From: Epichloe hybrida
Lineage: Eukaryota; Ascomycota; Sordariomycetes; Hypocreales; Clavicipitaceae
Direction: 5' to 3'
Assembly (NCBI GenBank): GCA_019022495.1
Contig: JAFEKR010000001.1
Coordinates: forward strand, 6,262,001-6,326,000
DNA length: 64,000 bases
Shown here piece by piece: positions 21,690 through 33,219 of the stretch. The position numbers and the translations under genes were made by a program. Each line of letters starts with the position of its first letter. Within the stretch, counting starts at the first letter, position 1. The notes beneath the pieces were generated by a model, which saw nothing but the letters and a program-made list of their open reading frames with translations, searched no databases and was not told the origin of the DNA.

Positions 21690-22344
21690 CTTCAGGGTAT
21701 TCTTATATAATTTAGCTAGTAATTTGCTTAGTTATTAATATACTAAGTTTGCTAAGGTTTTTGACTTTTATTTAAAGCCACGGGAGACTAAATTTCTATT
21801 AGCTTTAAAGCTAAAGTATGCTTAAATTTAAGGGAGAAAGCACTAGGTCGTGGTTATATGTGTTTTCCTTTATTATAGGAACCTAGATATTCTCCTATGT
21901 ATTATATTATACTTATACGCTAAAAGGGCATTATAGCTTTCTTAAAGAGGTCTTATAAATATTGGAATTAAGGGCATTTAGATAATAATTTCTGCTATGC
22001 TAGCATTAAATTAAATAGTTAACTCTCTACTGTGTGCGCTTTGAATAATTACCGCCGGATTTAATAACTATAAATCCCTTGCTTACTTACTAGGTATTAA
22101 TAGTATTAATCACGTCTTTAGCGGTCATATAAAAAGGCTGTATCTTAAAGGATTCAATAGCTTTAATAGCTTTAAGGGATAATATTATTACGTTGCGTTA
22201 TGTTGCGTTGTAATGCCTTGTGATAAAATTACAAGCGTTACAAGCGTTGTAAGCTTTGTATGTTATAGTGCGCTGCCCGTATTTACTACTAAAGAGAGCT
22301 TGTATATTTAGCGGGGGATTAGGTGGGAAGGTACTTCTTCTGTT
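21690..22344. pseudogene. RIP-degraded right body of the MULE
   Basis: AT-rich MULE sequence between the retroelement insertion and the right inverted repeat. It should hold the start of the minus-strand transposase gene. No readable motif was found. Confidence 0.6.
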
Positions 22345-22400
22345 TTAGGACTAAGGGGGTATGCGCATTCAAAAAAGGAGGTATGCGCGTTTAGTGACCC
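22345..22400 (-). repeat. Right terminal inverted repeat of the MULE
   Basis: A 56-bp arm ending GCGCGTTTAGTGACCC, inverted relative to 5729-5784 with one visible difference. Confidence 0.95.
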
Positions 22401-22409
22401 CATCAAAGG
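22401..22409. repeat. Right 9-bp target site duplication (CATCAAAGG)
   Basis: A perfect copy of 5720-5728 directly outside the right inverted repeat. Confidence 0.9.
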
Positions 22410-24495
22410 GGGGGTTGAATCTCGATGATGATCGAGATGTGGTGCGCCAAACCGCAAACGTTGGCTGTGGATTATTGGCGAACTTCGAACTAGTGCTCGT
22501 GCGGATGGTGGCAATGTGGATCATGGAGCAAACTGTCCGCCCACAAGTCTGAAGGCTGTGCTGCACCCTGCTCGATGACCAGACAAGGGTTTTGTTAGGG
22601 CACGGGGCGTGGATGGCAATGTCTGAAATACGCTGAAACAGTTCTTAACAAGGAACTGAACTGTCTGTCCATCCATCAGCGTAGCTTGATGACGCAGATG
22701 ACGCACCAGATGCTCCCGCCGGCCCGTGTTATCGCCCTGGCTGGAGCCGGTGTTCTCTCTTGCAGGGCGTCGCGCTAGCATTTATTGTGCCTGCGAGGCA
22801 TGCTATTCCCGATGAACCTCGTGTCACCATAATACACCATCGCAACCTCCTCGGACCCTTGCTCGTTGAGCACAGGACCCTTCACTGATTAGAGGACGAG
22901 TGCTGCTCTTTGGTTCGGCTCCGTTTCAGGGAAGAGAGCATCACGACAGCGACTGCGATGGGCCCTGGGTTCTGGAGGATTGATCCTCCCATGTCGACCC
23001 GTTATCGGTGGGTGCAAAGTCAATTCGGTTTCTTGTGACTTGAGTCTCTGAATGTTGTGGTTTTTGCGACGCGTATATGAATTGCATCATGTGTCGAGTT
23101 TCATCGAAGCAAAGTCTTGTGGCATCGACTGCATTGTTGGCGGTTCGCCTCTGATGATCGTCTCACGAGATGTGAGGGAATTCGCGCGCGGAATGCCCTT
23201 TAGTAACGATGGTGGTTTCGTTACTGTCTCCGATCCATTTCATGGCAGTTTGTATTCGTTGTATGATGTGTCTGAAGTGACTAGGAGCAGGACTAGTCTG
23301 AATCCGAGCATCACATTTTGGAGGGACCGAAAGATAAGTCCCAATTTCCGACGAAGAAATCGACCATTACAGCTTCTCTGCAGAGGAAAACAAAGAATGT
23401 AGCTGCAGTATGGAGGCAACCCGACTGCTCGGGTGGACTAGCTCTCGAGAAACGCTCGAGAAACGCTCGAGAAACGGTATTCATTTCCATTTTAGGTAGT
23501 GCAAGGGCGGTCCGGGCCAATAGTCTGAAAGCGCCTGATCAAGTCCTATTAGCGTGATTGCGTAAGCCAAGGGTCCTCCGCAACAATGCTGACTATCGCA
23601 GCTTGTCCCTCGTATGGCTGGCGAAAGCCACAGAGCGCCTCGTGCTGGCTATCTGATGACTTGGGCAGCAAGATAGAGGGCAAACAGAACAAGGCGAGCC
23701 AGCTACAAGTTCAGGACTCGCCAAGCAAAAGAAAAAAAAGGCAGCTAGAGAATTAGCAGAATCAACCGACCGGCGCCCCTACTCCCTAGCGTCCCAGACG
23801 TACAGGTACTCACTCTGCTCGTTCACAAAGGCTGGCCATGCCACACCGAACAAATGAACAAATTTGAGTAGAAATCTGCGACGACAATGGCGCCTCCTCC
23901 AATGCGGGACTTGAGCTGAATGGATAGTCATCGAGTCGTCAAGGCCCCCTTTTTATGCACGTAGGCATGGTCATTTATCCATGTCGTAAGCGCATTGCGT
24001 GATGAAGAGCCAGAAGGCATTCATCGATTCGTACAACATGGACCGATATGATGGGCGTCTCTCGGGGCGACAGTGGCGCCTTCAGCCCTCCCCCGCCTGC
24101 CCGACTAGCAATGACGAGCGTGGGCTCGGTTCGTGAAACACTTCGATGACTGGGCCGTTTGAATACTTTGATGTTGAATCTCACGTCGACGGCCGGGACA
24201 ACCAGATACAACGAGCGGAGGGAGGAGAGAAAGGCATGGGAATGACAGGTATGTAATCCGTAGGTAGGTCAGGTAGACAAAAATGGGCCGGCACCTGCCC
24301 ACATGCAGGAGCGATTCATCCAGGTCGTCCCTTCCTTCCGAGTTCCGCGCGAATGCAATCATGTCCATAGTAGAAGTTGCATCGCTTCCCGTTGCATGGC
24401 ATCCCTATCCGCTTTTGCACCGCATTCGCAGTCATATTCACCTTCTGACTCGCAACTCATTCATACACACACATTCTTCGCCTCCGTTTTCCGCC
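22410..24495. other. Gene-free flank right of the transposon
   Basis: Base composition returns to normal at the transposon border. The stretch should contain the original upstream region of the histidine kinase. One 116-codon open frame (23052-23402, plus) gives no recognised protein. Three copies of CTCGAGAAACG lie near 23444-23475. No gene is supported. Confidence 0.45.
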
Positions 24496-25207
24496 ATGGG
24501 TCGAATGCCAGTCATCATCCCCGCCCAAAAAGCTCACTCACATACCGTCATCTTCCTCCACGGCCGTGGTGACGCTGCCGATTTTCTCAGTGCATCTTTG
24601 AAGTACTCTCACGATTCTCGAAACCGAACTATTTATGGGACATTTTCCACTTTTCGCTGGGTGTTTCCCAAGTCTAAGGAGACGCTGTCCTTTTTTGCTC
24701 GAGGCAACAAAGTTTCTCAGTGGTTCGATATCTGGAACGTGGAAGACTATTCGGATCGAGAGGAGATATAGACTCTAGGGCTCAAGGAGAGAATTAATAT
24801 GATGCAAAAAATCTTGGCCATCGAGGCAGGCATCCTTGGTGAACTGGCTGCGTTTGTGGGGTTCTCGTGCCAGATGCCTTTTCCTGAGCGAGCTCTGGCA
24901 GAAACTAGAAAGATGCTGAATCTGGATGACGTACTCAAAGGCAACCAGGTCATTCGAAAGACGCCCGTGTTGTTGCAGCCCTGTGCCGATGATGAGGTTG
25001 TTCCGGTACATGGACGAGTTCTCCGGGACACGCTACAAGGATTTGGAGTGCAGGTACATGGAGAGAATATCCGACGGGGGGAATTGGCTCCATTCACCAA
25101 CGGGCATAGACGTGGCAACGGAGTATCTGACACATGTCCTTGATGAGTCGCCTTCAAGTACCCAGCCGAGTCCGGGCACAGGCGGGGGCACAATGAATCT
25201 CTCTTGA
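24496..25207 (+). pseudogene. Broken acyl-protein thioesterase/carboxylesterase-like gene
   Basis: The start MGRMPVII and the segments VIFLHGRGD and VSQWFDIWNVEDYSDREE match the N-terminal half of fungal phospholipase/carboxylesterase (APT1-like) alpha/beta hydrolases. The frame then meets TAG at 24769-24771, where such proteins usually have Gln. It continues in the same frame as LGLKERINMMQKILAIEAG and jumps directly to LAAFVGFSCQMPFP, so the segment that normally carries the GxSxG nucleophile is missing. The Asp-bearing region (ADDEVVPVHG) remains, and a frameshift near 25050 moves the last part (GNWLHSPTGID) into another frame. One nonsense change, one internal deletion and one frameshift make it a pseudogene. 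Confidence 0.85.
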
Positions 25208-26494
25208 TGTCTTGAAGTTGATAACAACAAATGATGAGTGGACGATTGCAAAAAATTTCGAGAATTGGATGAGGCCTCGAACGTGTGAAAGAAAAGCTCG
25301 GTTGACTTATTTGGTATGTCTCTCTCGCAGCCTTTTAGAAGCGAGCATAGAATCGCGTGACCTTTCATAATATTACCCACGTTGCATCTGATTACATACC
25401 TTGCCTTCCCGACTGCCACCGAATTCTATCAGTCACGATATCGTGGACGCCCCCTTGCTGCTTCCCGAAGAGCAACCTCGCATTGCGAGCAAATTCTTGC
25501 TTGTCCTGGGTCCCGAAGCGTGTAGTCGTTCCATATGCCCTCTTTGCAATCTCCTCGCCGGGGATGTCGAGCCCGCTGCGCATCTGTGCACAGATGTGTG
25601 CTGTCGCGTCCTACCTCCATGTAGCATTGGCATGTAGGACATTGAAGAACCCAAACGATTGTTTTGCACATCCTCGGCTGCTAGTTTTGGATCGTGGGGG
25701 ATTTATATTCAAAGAGGATGTATTTTGGCTTTCAATGCGCCCGTAGTAGCTTTGGTGTAAACGAGACTGGAGGGGTGAGGACACATCCTTTGGAAAGTTG
25801 GGCACAAGGTTCTCAGGACTTGGCCAAGTTTTATATACAAACGTCAAGGCTGGGCAGCGTGATTACAGTTATGGCCATGGCGACGGCATTTTCACTCGAC
25901 CAGGTTATTCTGACATGGACGACGGGTGTGTTTCTTTTCACTGGATTGCTGTGCTACGTGGTACACGATTAGCACAGGGGTTTCGCCTTGGACCCGCGAA
26001 GTCTTTGTCTTTCAGCAATGATGTGCTTCTTCTCGGGACCCGGGTTGAGTAGTGGTGTGCGGAGTACGGAGTACGGAATACGGAGCGTGCTTTTTACGAT
26101 GCGGCTGCATGGTGATGGTGACATTGCGAGCTCGTCAGTCGGTGATGAATGGCCGTAGAATGGAAGGCTGGGATATAGTTCCGGTCAAGAGAAGGGTGCC
26201 GTCACTGCTGTGACCCGTCGAGGTTGCAAGGCAATCCAAGATATTCACATCCTAGTTTGTACTGTAGTCCGTAGATAAATAAATTCATCCCGGCCCCCTG
26301 GACCCGCCCCTCCCCGACCTGGTCATGCGGAGCAACTTTTGCCCCGGCGCCAAGCCGAGTATTCACTTCTTCCCCCCAACAATCCTGAGTCCTGACCCAC
26401 GACTACAAACACTTGATCGTGTATTAATAGTCTCCATCATCAACGCCTTTCCCTCTCACTCATCTCTCGAGTCGACGCACTTGTCACACCCAAA
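25208..26494. other. No recognisable gene
   Basis: Several overlapping open frames up to 129 codons occur on both strands. None shows a known domain. A 63-codon minus-strand frame (25583-25392) has a protein-like composition (IPGEEIAKRAYGTTTRFG) and could be a decayed exon. A cluster of CGGAGTACGGAGTACGGAAT lies near 26060-26085. Confidence 0.4.
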
Positions 26495-27115
26495 ATGTCA
26501 AAATCCCTCAGAGTCACCGCGGTGGGATGGCTCCTCCTGTCGCTCGGCCACACGGTACGCTCCCTCAGTCTTTCATTATGCCCCTAGCGCAAAACTCATC
26601 GCAGTTGGAACAACGCCCTGCACTAACTCGCTCGATTTTTTTTTTGTTTGATTTTTTTTTTTCGCTTTTCAGAGCGGCGCCAAAGACTGGCAAGCGAATG
26701 CCAAGTTTCAATCTCTCTCGAGACTCTCGTCTGCCTGTGCAAAGGTGGGCTGGTACCAGGGCAGTGGGTTCTTTATCATGAATGGTGAGTGTCTTTGCTT
26801 CTTGGAAGCCAATTTGTTTCTTCTCTTCAACCCGATGGCTCCCCAGTGGCTCCCCAATGGCTAGTTTGGCGCATGCCCTGCGTCCGCTCAGAGGTCAGAT
26901 GGTGCTGACTGGGACGTGCTCTAGCTCTCCTCAACTACGCCTGGTCGCAGAATCCCGCGCTGCTGCGTGATCCTGTCCACAAGGCTATTGCCAGTACAAT
27001 GATTGCCATCATGTGGATCAGCGGGTGGTGGTATGCCAAGAACGGAGTCATGGCCAACTTTGTTGCTGTGAGTGCCATGGGTGCTTTGCAGGGCTACTCT
27101 GCATTTACTATTTAG
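26495..27115 (+). CDS. Small integral membrane protein, about 120 aa
   Basis: Three exons (26495-26554, 26673-26784, 26925-27115) join cleanly in phase across two GT-AG introns of 118 and 140 bp, giving MSKSLRVTAVGWLLLSLGHT, then a central loop with SACAKVGWYQGSGFF, then YAKNGVMANFV and a stop. Hydrophobic segments lie near residues 8-20, 46-62, 78-95 and 100-118, so three or four membrane spans are likely. It resembles short conserved fungal membrane proteins of unknown function, and I do not know its role. The first intron ends in a strong T-rich tract. It is the only intact-looking gene between the transposon nest and 28.8 kb. Confidence 0.8.
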
Positions 27116-27346
27116 ATATGGATGAGTGTGGCGAGATGCGCAGCGAGTAACGAGTAGGAGGTATATTATTTCACATCGTATTTCCTATTTGTAAACTCTC
27201 TTTTATAATTCCTTATTGACGGAATGACATTCTTCCATATGCCTCAGTCTTGATCTCGCTTCGTGGACTTGCCTCCTTGAAAGGTTACTTACTACACAAC
27301 GACAAGACGTCAGGTGACGGTCAACCTTGACAAGCCGAAATATTTG

Positions 27347-27760
27347 TCATTCTTCGCAATGGGCCAGATGCGCGCCATGCATGAAAAGTCGAAGCCACCT
27401 CGACAGCCGGTCGTTTCTACAGCAGTGCTGAAGAAGTCGACGCCACAGATGAATGCAATGTACATTAGAACCAAGGCAGACCGATGAAGAAACCTCTGCG
27501 CTGTGATCCCAGGTTGTTGAAGAGCTCGGCCAAGACCGGTCCGCCGAGAAATGAGCCAAACACCTCAACGATGCCTACACTGTGAGTCGGAAGCGCCGGG
27601 ACACGAGCATGTGCGTTAATGGAGCAAAGCTAAACGACATGGCCAGGCCGCCGTGGGCGAAGAGGGCAGTTGGCTTGCGTCCGATGCGATCAGTCGGCAG
27701 CGGTTGATCGGGTTGATCGGGTTGACCGCGGGCGGCAACTGACAATACTCCCTTTTCGGA
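27347..27760 (-). pseudogene. MFS transporter fragment
   Basis: On the minus strand one frame contains DRIGRKPTALFAHGG, the D-x2-GRK/R loop motif that follows a transmembrane helix in major facilitator transporters, then SFSFAPL. A second frame continues with VEVFGSFLGGPVLAELFNN and GFFIGLPWF before a stop. The two pieces are out of frame and flanked by no further helices, so this is a decayed remnant, abutting the fragment to its right. Confidence 0.6.
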
Positions 27761-28226
27761 CACCGTGGTCCTCCAGGATTTCGAAAACCTGCGCAAAGCG
27801 GTCAACTCCGGTGAAGCCGACTTCTTCATGTGGGAGCACTTCACGTCCAAGAAGTACTACGACTCGGGAGAAATTCGACGTGTGGGAGAAATTTACACAC
27901 CCTGGAGCAGCTGGAAGATTGTGGCATCGACAAAACTTGCTACTGCATCTTCACTGGATCCTCGCATCGAGATGCTGTTTGAGAAACTGGACCGTGGCAT
28001 TCGGCACTTCAACGAGAACCAGAATGAAGCTGTCAGCTACATCTCTACAGAGCTGGGGTATACGGAGCCCGATGCAAGGGAGTGGTTGAAGACGGTCAAG
28101 TTTGCCGCCAAGACGAAAGGAGTCAAGATCGAGGTGGTCGCGGATTGCATAGGCGTGTTGAGGAAGGCAGGTGTCCTGGTGAAAGGCAAAGGTATGGATG
28201 CTGAGTCGATGGTGGTGAAGACGTAG
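27741..28226 (+). pseudogene. Truncated periplasmic-binding-protein-like (type 2) fragment
   Basis: An open frame without an ATG at its beginning reads TVVLQDFENLRKAVN, then ADFFMWEHFTSKKYYDSGEI, YTPWSSWKIVAS and a helical C-terminus ending in TAG. It matches the C-terminal lobe of fungal proteins with a bacterial solute-binding fold (substrate-binding type 2, NMT1/SsuA-like). The first roughly half of the protein, which would carry the other ligand-binding lobe, is absent. MFS debris on the opposite strand abuts it. It is either a pseudogene or, less likely, an exon of an unresolved gene. Confidence 0.65.
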
Positions 28227-28816
28227 ACCAGGTAGAGCTTGGGCGTTGAATGTGGGAAACGTTGGGAACGAGGCATGGGGATTGTCAACGTTGCTACGGA
28301 GTAGACTGAAATTATGTACATCACATTCTTCGCCCGCATCTTTTCTCTCTTGATTGTCGTCCCCCCAAACAGCGTCTAAATTGATTGGCTGAGTCACGCA
28401 CCACGCAAGTTTAGTCTCCTCGCTCCACTTTGGCGGTGCCTGCGTCACCCACTTTCACTCGTCCCGTTCAACCTTGCTTTGTGGCCCAAACGCCGAAAGG
28501 TTCTTAATTCCATCTCCGCCAAAACTCAGTATCCTTCCTCATCTCTCCCTCGCTACAGTCCCAGAATGCTTCGATAGGGTGCTCGCCACAGATACAGTGA
28601 CTCTAGCTTCTCGGTGTCCGCTCTGCCCCGGCGTCACGTCTCGACAGCCGCTTCAACCTGAGTTCGCATCTGCACCGATGGTCTCGTGGTGCACCATCAC
28701 ATGTGACCTCCCTTGCTCGAGCTGTCCTCGCAAATCGTAGAGGAAGTTCCTCAATTTTTAAAAGGTTGGAACGCGCTGCTTGCGTTGCCAATCATATCTC
28801 CGCCAAATGAACAACC
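28227..28816. promoter_or_regulatory. Intergenic, upstream of the DMT-type transporter
   Basis: No gene is seen. A TACGGAGTA motif lies at 28295-28303. The last 300 bp should include the promoter of the transporter gene. Confidence 0.4.
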
Positions 28817-30368
28817 ATGACGGCGACCGCAAACTTACGACGCGCCAGCGAGGATGCATTTGCGAGCTCTGCCGCGACCAGCGAGGCCAGCAATCACCGG
28901 CATCTTTCCGTGGGAGGCGATGAGGCAGTCGAGATGACCGCATCAACGGGGTCGATGCCCGCGCAGGCCACTATGCCTACGAAGCCCATGGGGCTGCTGG
29001 CGGGTCTAGGACTGGGAGGTGTGGCGAGACGAACGCTGGGTATCTGCTTGTTGTTGGTCACCGTGCTACTCTGGACACTGTCTAATTTTCTTGCGAGCGT
29101 GAGTAGGACCTCAATGGACTCAACTCAAAATCTGCCGACGCTAACCACCCGAGCGAGTAGTTCATCTTTTCTGATCATACATACGACAAGCCGTTCTTTC
29201 TCGTTTATGCAAACTCCTCAGTCTTTGCGATTTCCTTGCTGCCCAAATTCATAAAATACTCCTTGAAAACAGGAGTACGGGGCATGCGAAATGACCTGAC
29301 GCAGATGTGGACGGAGGGCAAGCACCGAGGAGCCTATACCAAAGCGGCAACCGAGGACGACGCACTCGATGGCCAAAGGTCGATGGTGGACAATAACGAC
29401 GACGCGGCCGTGGAGGTGGAGGGCACCGCCAAGGTCGACGAGAAACTCAGTTTCCGAGAGACGGGCATCCTCAGCCTCGAATTTTCCATGATTTGGTTTC
29501 TGGCCAATTATTTTGCATCTGCGTGCCTGGAATACACAAGCGTCGCAAGCGTGACTATTCTTACATCCACAAGCAGCGCGTCGACTCTGGTCTTTTGCGC
29601 AATATTTCGGGTCGAATCATTCTCCATGCGGAAATTATTTGGCGTCACGGCGTCCCTGGTGGGTATAATCTTGATTTCCACGGTCGATCTGTCTGGTGAG
29701 AGCGACGAGAACCGAGGATCTTTCCCACACAAGACGCCGGCCCAGATAGCCATTGGTGATTCGATGGCCTTTTTCAGTGCCATGATGTATGGCTTGTACG
29801 TTACAGTCATGAAGAGACGTGTGGGCAACGAGGACAAGGTAGACATGAGATTGTTTTTTGGGTTGGTGGGAGTTTTCAATCTGGTACTTCTGTGGCCATT
29901 GTTTTTCATTCTGCATTGGACAGGTATCGAGCCAGTGAGTGGCAGCAAACCGATCGGATCACATGTTCAACGTGCTAACCACGAGCGTTCAGTTTGAGAT
30001 GCCTCCTACTGGAACGGTCTTGACCATAATCATTGTAAAGTCCTTGCCCGCGGTTCTTCTGGCAAAGATGGGTCGTTGGGAAACACTGCTAACAGAATCG
30101 CAGGTCAACTCTTATGGCATCCTTTGTGAGCGACATGTGTTGGGCTTTTGCCATGCTCCTAACTACTCCGCTGGTCGTGACGGTTGGGCTTTCTCTCACC
30201 ATTCCACTCTCCCTGATTGGAGAGATGATCCAATACGGTCAGTACTCGAGTTTGATGTATTGGATAGGCGCTGCAGTGGTGTTTGTGTCGTTTGTCTTTA
30301 TCAATAATGAGAGCCGGGAAGACGGTGACGAGCATGAGGCAGTTCCCGAAGGTCGGGGTGCGGTATAG
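28817..30368 (+). CDS. DMT-superfamily transporter (SLC35F/YML018C-THI74-like)
   Basis: Four exons (28817-29098, 29161-29934, 29993-30034, 30096-30368) give about 456 aa. After a polar 70-residue N-terminus come about ten hydrophobic helices typical of EamA/SLC35F proteins: LLLVTVLLWTLSNFLAS, FANYFASACLEYTSVASVT-type segments, the TSTSSASTLVF motif, VTASLVGIILIST and TTPLVVTVGLSLTIPLSL. The family includes yeast vacuolar YML018C and thiamine-repressible THI74; the substrate is unknown. The third intron is the least certain: the acceptor AACAG at 30095 restores the frame, whereas CAG at 30103 does not. An acidic loop of about 70 residues follows the second helix. No defect is seen. Confidence 0.85.
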
Positions 30369-31950
30369 AGTCATGCGCATGTAAATGTAATACATAGAGA
30401 AAGACGCAGACCAATACTTGATAGATTTATCACCTCGCTTTCCATCCATCCATTTCTTGGTCCGCCACAGGTGGTGGTGGAGCTCGCATCGGGCGTACAA
30501 TGAATCTCGGAAAAAGCAGGCCTACTCCGTACGGACGTGGTAGGCATATACGGAGTAATGGGATTATATAATCCGTAAGTTGTTATAGTATAGGGCATAT
30601 GCCTACCATATGTGTGCTGCATTATACCACTATATTTTATAGGGCATATACTATGTACACCTATTGACTTCCTAACTTCCTGACTGGCTAGTAACTAATA
30701 GACTTGACTGGCTGGCTGACTAACTGGCTGACTAACCGACTTACTCATCATTTGTGTGAATTCGCACTCATGCACTGTAACCCCGCTTGCATCATCCATT
30801 CGGATTCATCCCCGGTTCCCGCTCCCCACGTGCCGTCGCATTGGCAGCCCTTTCTCAAAATCCAATCCAGACGTCTCTCTTCCTCTGGAACTCTGGAAGC
30901 ACAGGTATAATATAGCAATTTTATTCTTATTTATTCTTATTCATTTCTTACTGATTCTTTCCATTTACTCGTGTATTCTGTTGGGCATCCTATTCGCTTT
31001 ACAGCAACGTGCTTTATTGGCTTTGTCCTAACCAAGGGAGCAGACGGCACGCGCGAACGGACATGGCCGTCCGATCAACCACACATTTCTCGATCGCCGG
31101 AGATGACCTCCATAAAAGTGGGCAGCAACAGGAACGGGGAAAGCGGCGGGCGAAGATGAACGGTCCCTACAACGAAGAACCCTTGCAAGCGGACAACTTA
31201 TTATCAGAGGCGGCAATATGTGACAAAAAAAGAAGTGGGACGTTGCCTTTCCACGAAATTTGAAGGACTGGAAGCATGACGGTTTATTTTGAGATTCAGG
31301 CCCTTTCCATTTCTCTGCCTTTCTTCTCTGGGTTGGGAAGAACCGTCGTCTGCCGCCAACGAAGGCGTCGCCTGAACGGGGAATAGAAGCTGTTTCAGCC
31401 GAACTAGCGGATTCAATAGCCAACTGGATCCTGGTCGAACCACTCTGTGTGAGCGAAGCGGCTGGCGCGACCTCCGAGGCCTTGGGCCTTGGGAGGCTAA
31501 CCAGTGGATGGGTGGGTATATATTATGAAGACACGTCGGGAATCATGATCCTGCAACCTATCTGTAGTGAACCTCGATGCTCGACAACATCTGGAGACGA
31601 AACCCTGGAGAGCAAGACCTCGACATCCGCTGAGCTGCATAGGCAGCAGCATAGTGCACCTCCACGACTGACTGACAGACTGGCACGTTCACGGGCAAGA
31701 ACACCCTGACTGACGCCTGCAGCACTCGACTTCTTCCACCATGCATAGCCATCGCCCTTTCTGATTCAGCAATACCGTTCCTTCTGCACCGGACAGGAAC
31801 CGACGCCGACGTGGGAGAGGCAAAAGCTGATCTTCTTGACGGCCAAGCCGAGGCCAGAGGAGCGAGGGAGGAGACTCCATCAACCTACCAAACAACCTAT
31901 CTATTTCATTCTCCCGACCAACGCGGTATGTCCTACTAGAATCAAGAACC
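30369..31950. other. Intergenic with TACGGAGTA motifs and simple repeats
   Basis: Nothing codes convincingly. TACTCCGTA (30523-30531) and TACGGAGTA (30549-30557) lie close together in opposite orientation. A GACTGGCTGACTAAC-like simple repeat occupies about 30680-30745. The right end is the promoter of the heme oxygenase gene. Confidence 0.45.
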
Positions 31951-33219
31951 ATGTCAGTCACTATACCATCCGACCCTTTCCGCGAGGATAGACCGCTGGC
32001 CGAGTCTATCGCCATCGCTACTCGACCCATACATGCGGAGCTTAACAAGCTCATCATCGCCCGTTTGCCCTTGGCCCTGCCACCGCATGCGACGAGCTCG
32101 CTTGTATATGCGTCGGGCCTGATGCACATTGCGCCGGTATATGCCACATTCGAAACTGTGTGGTCCGAGATTATCGACAGGCCTGACCCGTCGAGAGTTT
32201 CCCCACAGCTGCAGGAAACTTTGGACTTGATGTACTTGCCCAGCCTGATGCGGACGGACCGATTGCAAGCAGACATTCGGTCCATGACGGGCTGGACGCA
32301 AGCCATGACGACGGAGCAACTCGACATCATCAGCAAGACGGGTCATCTGGCCGAGTTTTTAAAACACATCCGACGCGCCATCAAGAGCAAACCACATGTT
32401 TTGCTGGCGTATTCGTACATCATGTTCATGTCATTGTTTGCCGGGGGCCGCTTCATACGAGCGACTCTCGAATCTGCTGGCGACGATTTTTGGAAAGAAC
32501 TCTCCCCTAGTCCAAACTCGCAGCACCCTGGACTGCCTCCTCAGGCGACGCATGGTGTGCCTGTTCGATTTTTCCACTTCGACACGCCCCGGGACGGCGA
32601 GGACTTGAAGCGAAACTTTAAGGAGCGTTTGGCAGACGCGGAAAAATTGCTCAGCCATCGTGAGAAACACGACATTGTTCAGGAAGCCATATGCATTTTC
32701 CAGAACATGATTCTGGTGGTTGCACAACTTGACAATGTGGTGGGGGGGGTTGCGAGCCATCCGCCATCCGCAGACAGACGCAGCTCAGACGATTCCCTCG
32801 CCACCGTCATCACCAACCCGTCTTCGTCTTCGATCACCAGGTTCAGGGACAGCGTCGTGATAGCCAAGGAGCGCAGCGCGCGGCGTTTATCGCAAGAGAT
32901 GCACGACAAGAAGACGCCCGCCGTCACGGAGAACCCACACCCATCCAAAATGGACAATCATCCGATCACACCCCCTGGCATCGGGATAGAACTATGTCCT
33001 GCAGCATCGAAATCTATCAGATTCGAAGAATTCCTACCCCAGCCGTCCCGGAGCCAACTCGGCGTGGGAGGCCCAACCGGCAACTTGGCCGAGAGCCTTC
33101 AGATGGCCTCGAAGCGCCTGCGTCGAGAGCAAGCCACGAACTGGCTACTTGGACTAGCCATAGGGTTCATCATCCTTGGTGCTATCTTGTCGGGACGGCG
33201 GATCGTATCTTTGGAGTAG
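31951..33219 (+). CDS. Fungal heme oxygenase, tail-anchored
   Basis: A single open exon of 422 aa. The N-terminal half has the heme oxygenase fold pattern: the proximal His in ATRPIHAELN (His28) and the Gly-rich distal-helix motif YIMFMSLFAGGRFIR. The enzyme cleaves heme to biliverdin, CO and iron with electrons from cytochrome P450 reductase. Residues 230-390 are a variable linker. One hydrophobic helix (about 397-415) followed by RRIVSLE suggests tail anchoring in the endoplasmic reticulum, as in other fungal heme oxygenases. It serves iron recovery and oxidative-stress responses in yeasts. Catalytic residues look intact. Confidence 0.88.
   Translation: MSVTIPSDPFREDRPLAESIAIATRPIHAELNKLIIARLPLALPPHATSSLVYASGLMHIAPVYATFETVWSEIIDRPDPSRVSPQLQETLDLMYLPSLMRTDRLQADIRSMTGWTQAMTTEQLDIISKTGHLAEFLKHIRRAIKSKPHVLLAYSYIMFMSLFAGGRFIRATLESAGDDFWKELSPSPNSQHPGLPPQATHGVPVRFFHFDTPRDGEDLKRNFKERLADAEKLLSHREKHDIVQEAICIFQNMILVVAQLDNVVGGVASHPPSADRRSSDDSLATVITNPSSSSITRFRDSVVIAKERSARRLSQEMHDKKTPAVTENPHPSKMDNHPITPPGIGIELCPAASKSIRFEEFLPQPSRSQLGVGGPTGNLAESLQMASKRLRREQATNWLLGLAIGFIILGAILSGRRIVSLE

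Larger units (their letters stand above)
5729..22400 (-). mobile_element. Mutator-like (MULE) DNA transposon carrying nested LTR elements
   Basis: The block is bounded by 56-bp inverted repeats and a 9-bp target duplication. Subtracting the retroelement insertion (7947-21684 plus one ATAGA copy) leaves about 2.9 kb, a normal length for a fungal MULE. A degenerate transposase reads on the minus strand near 7.4-7.8 kb. Almost the whole 16.7 kb is AT-rich with no usable open frame, as expected after RIP, and is probably silenced heterochromatin. A Starship-type element was considered, but the inverted repeats, 9-bp duplication and transposase fit MULE better. Confidence 0.9.

Noticed and set aside
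5729..22400. Starship-type giant mobile element
   Set aside because: The block has 56-bp inverted repeats, a 9-bp duplication and MULE transposase motifs. No tyrosine-recombinase captain gene or cargo genes are seen.
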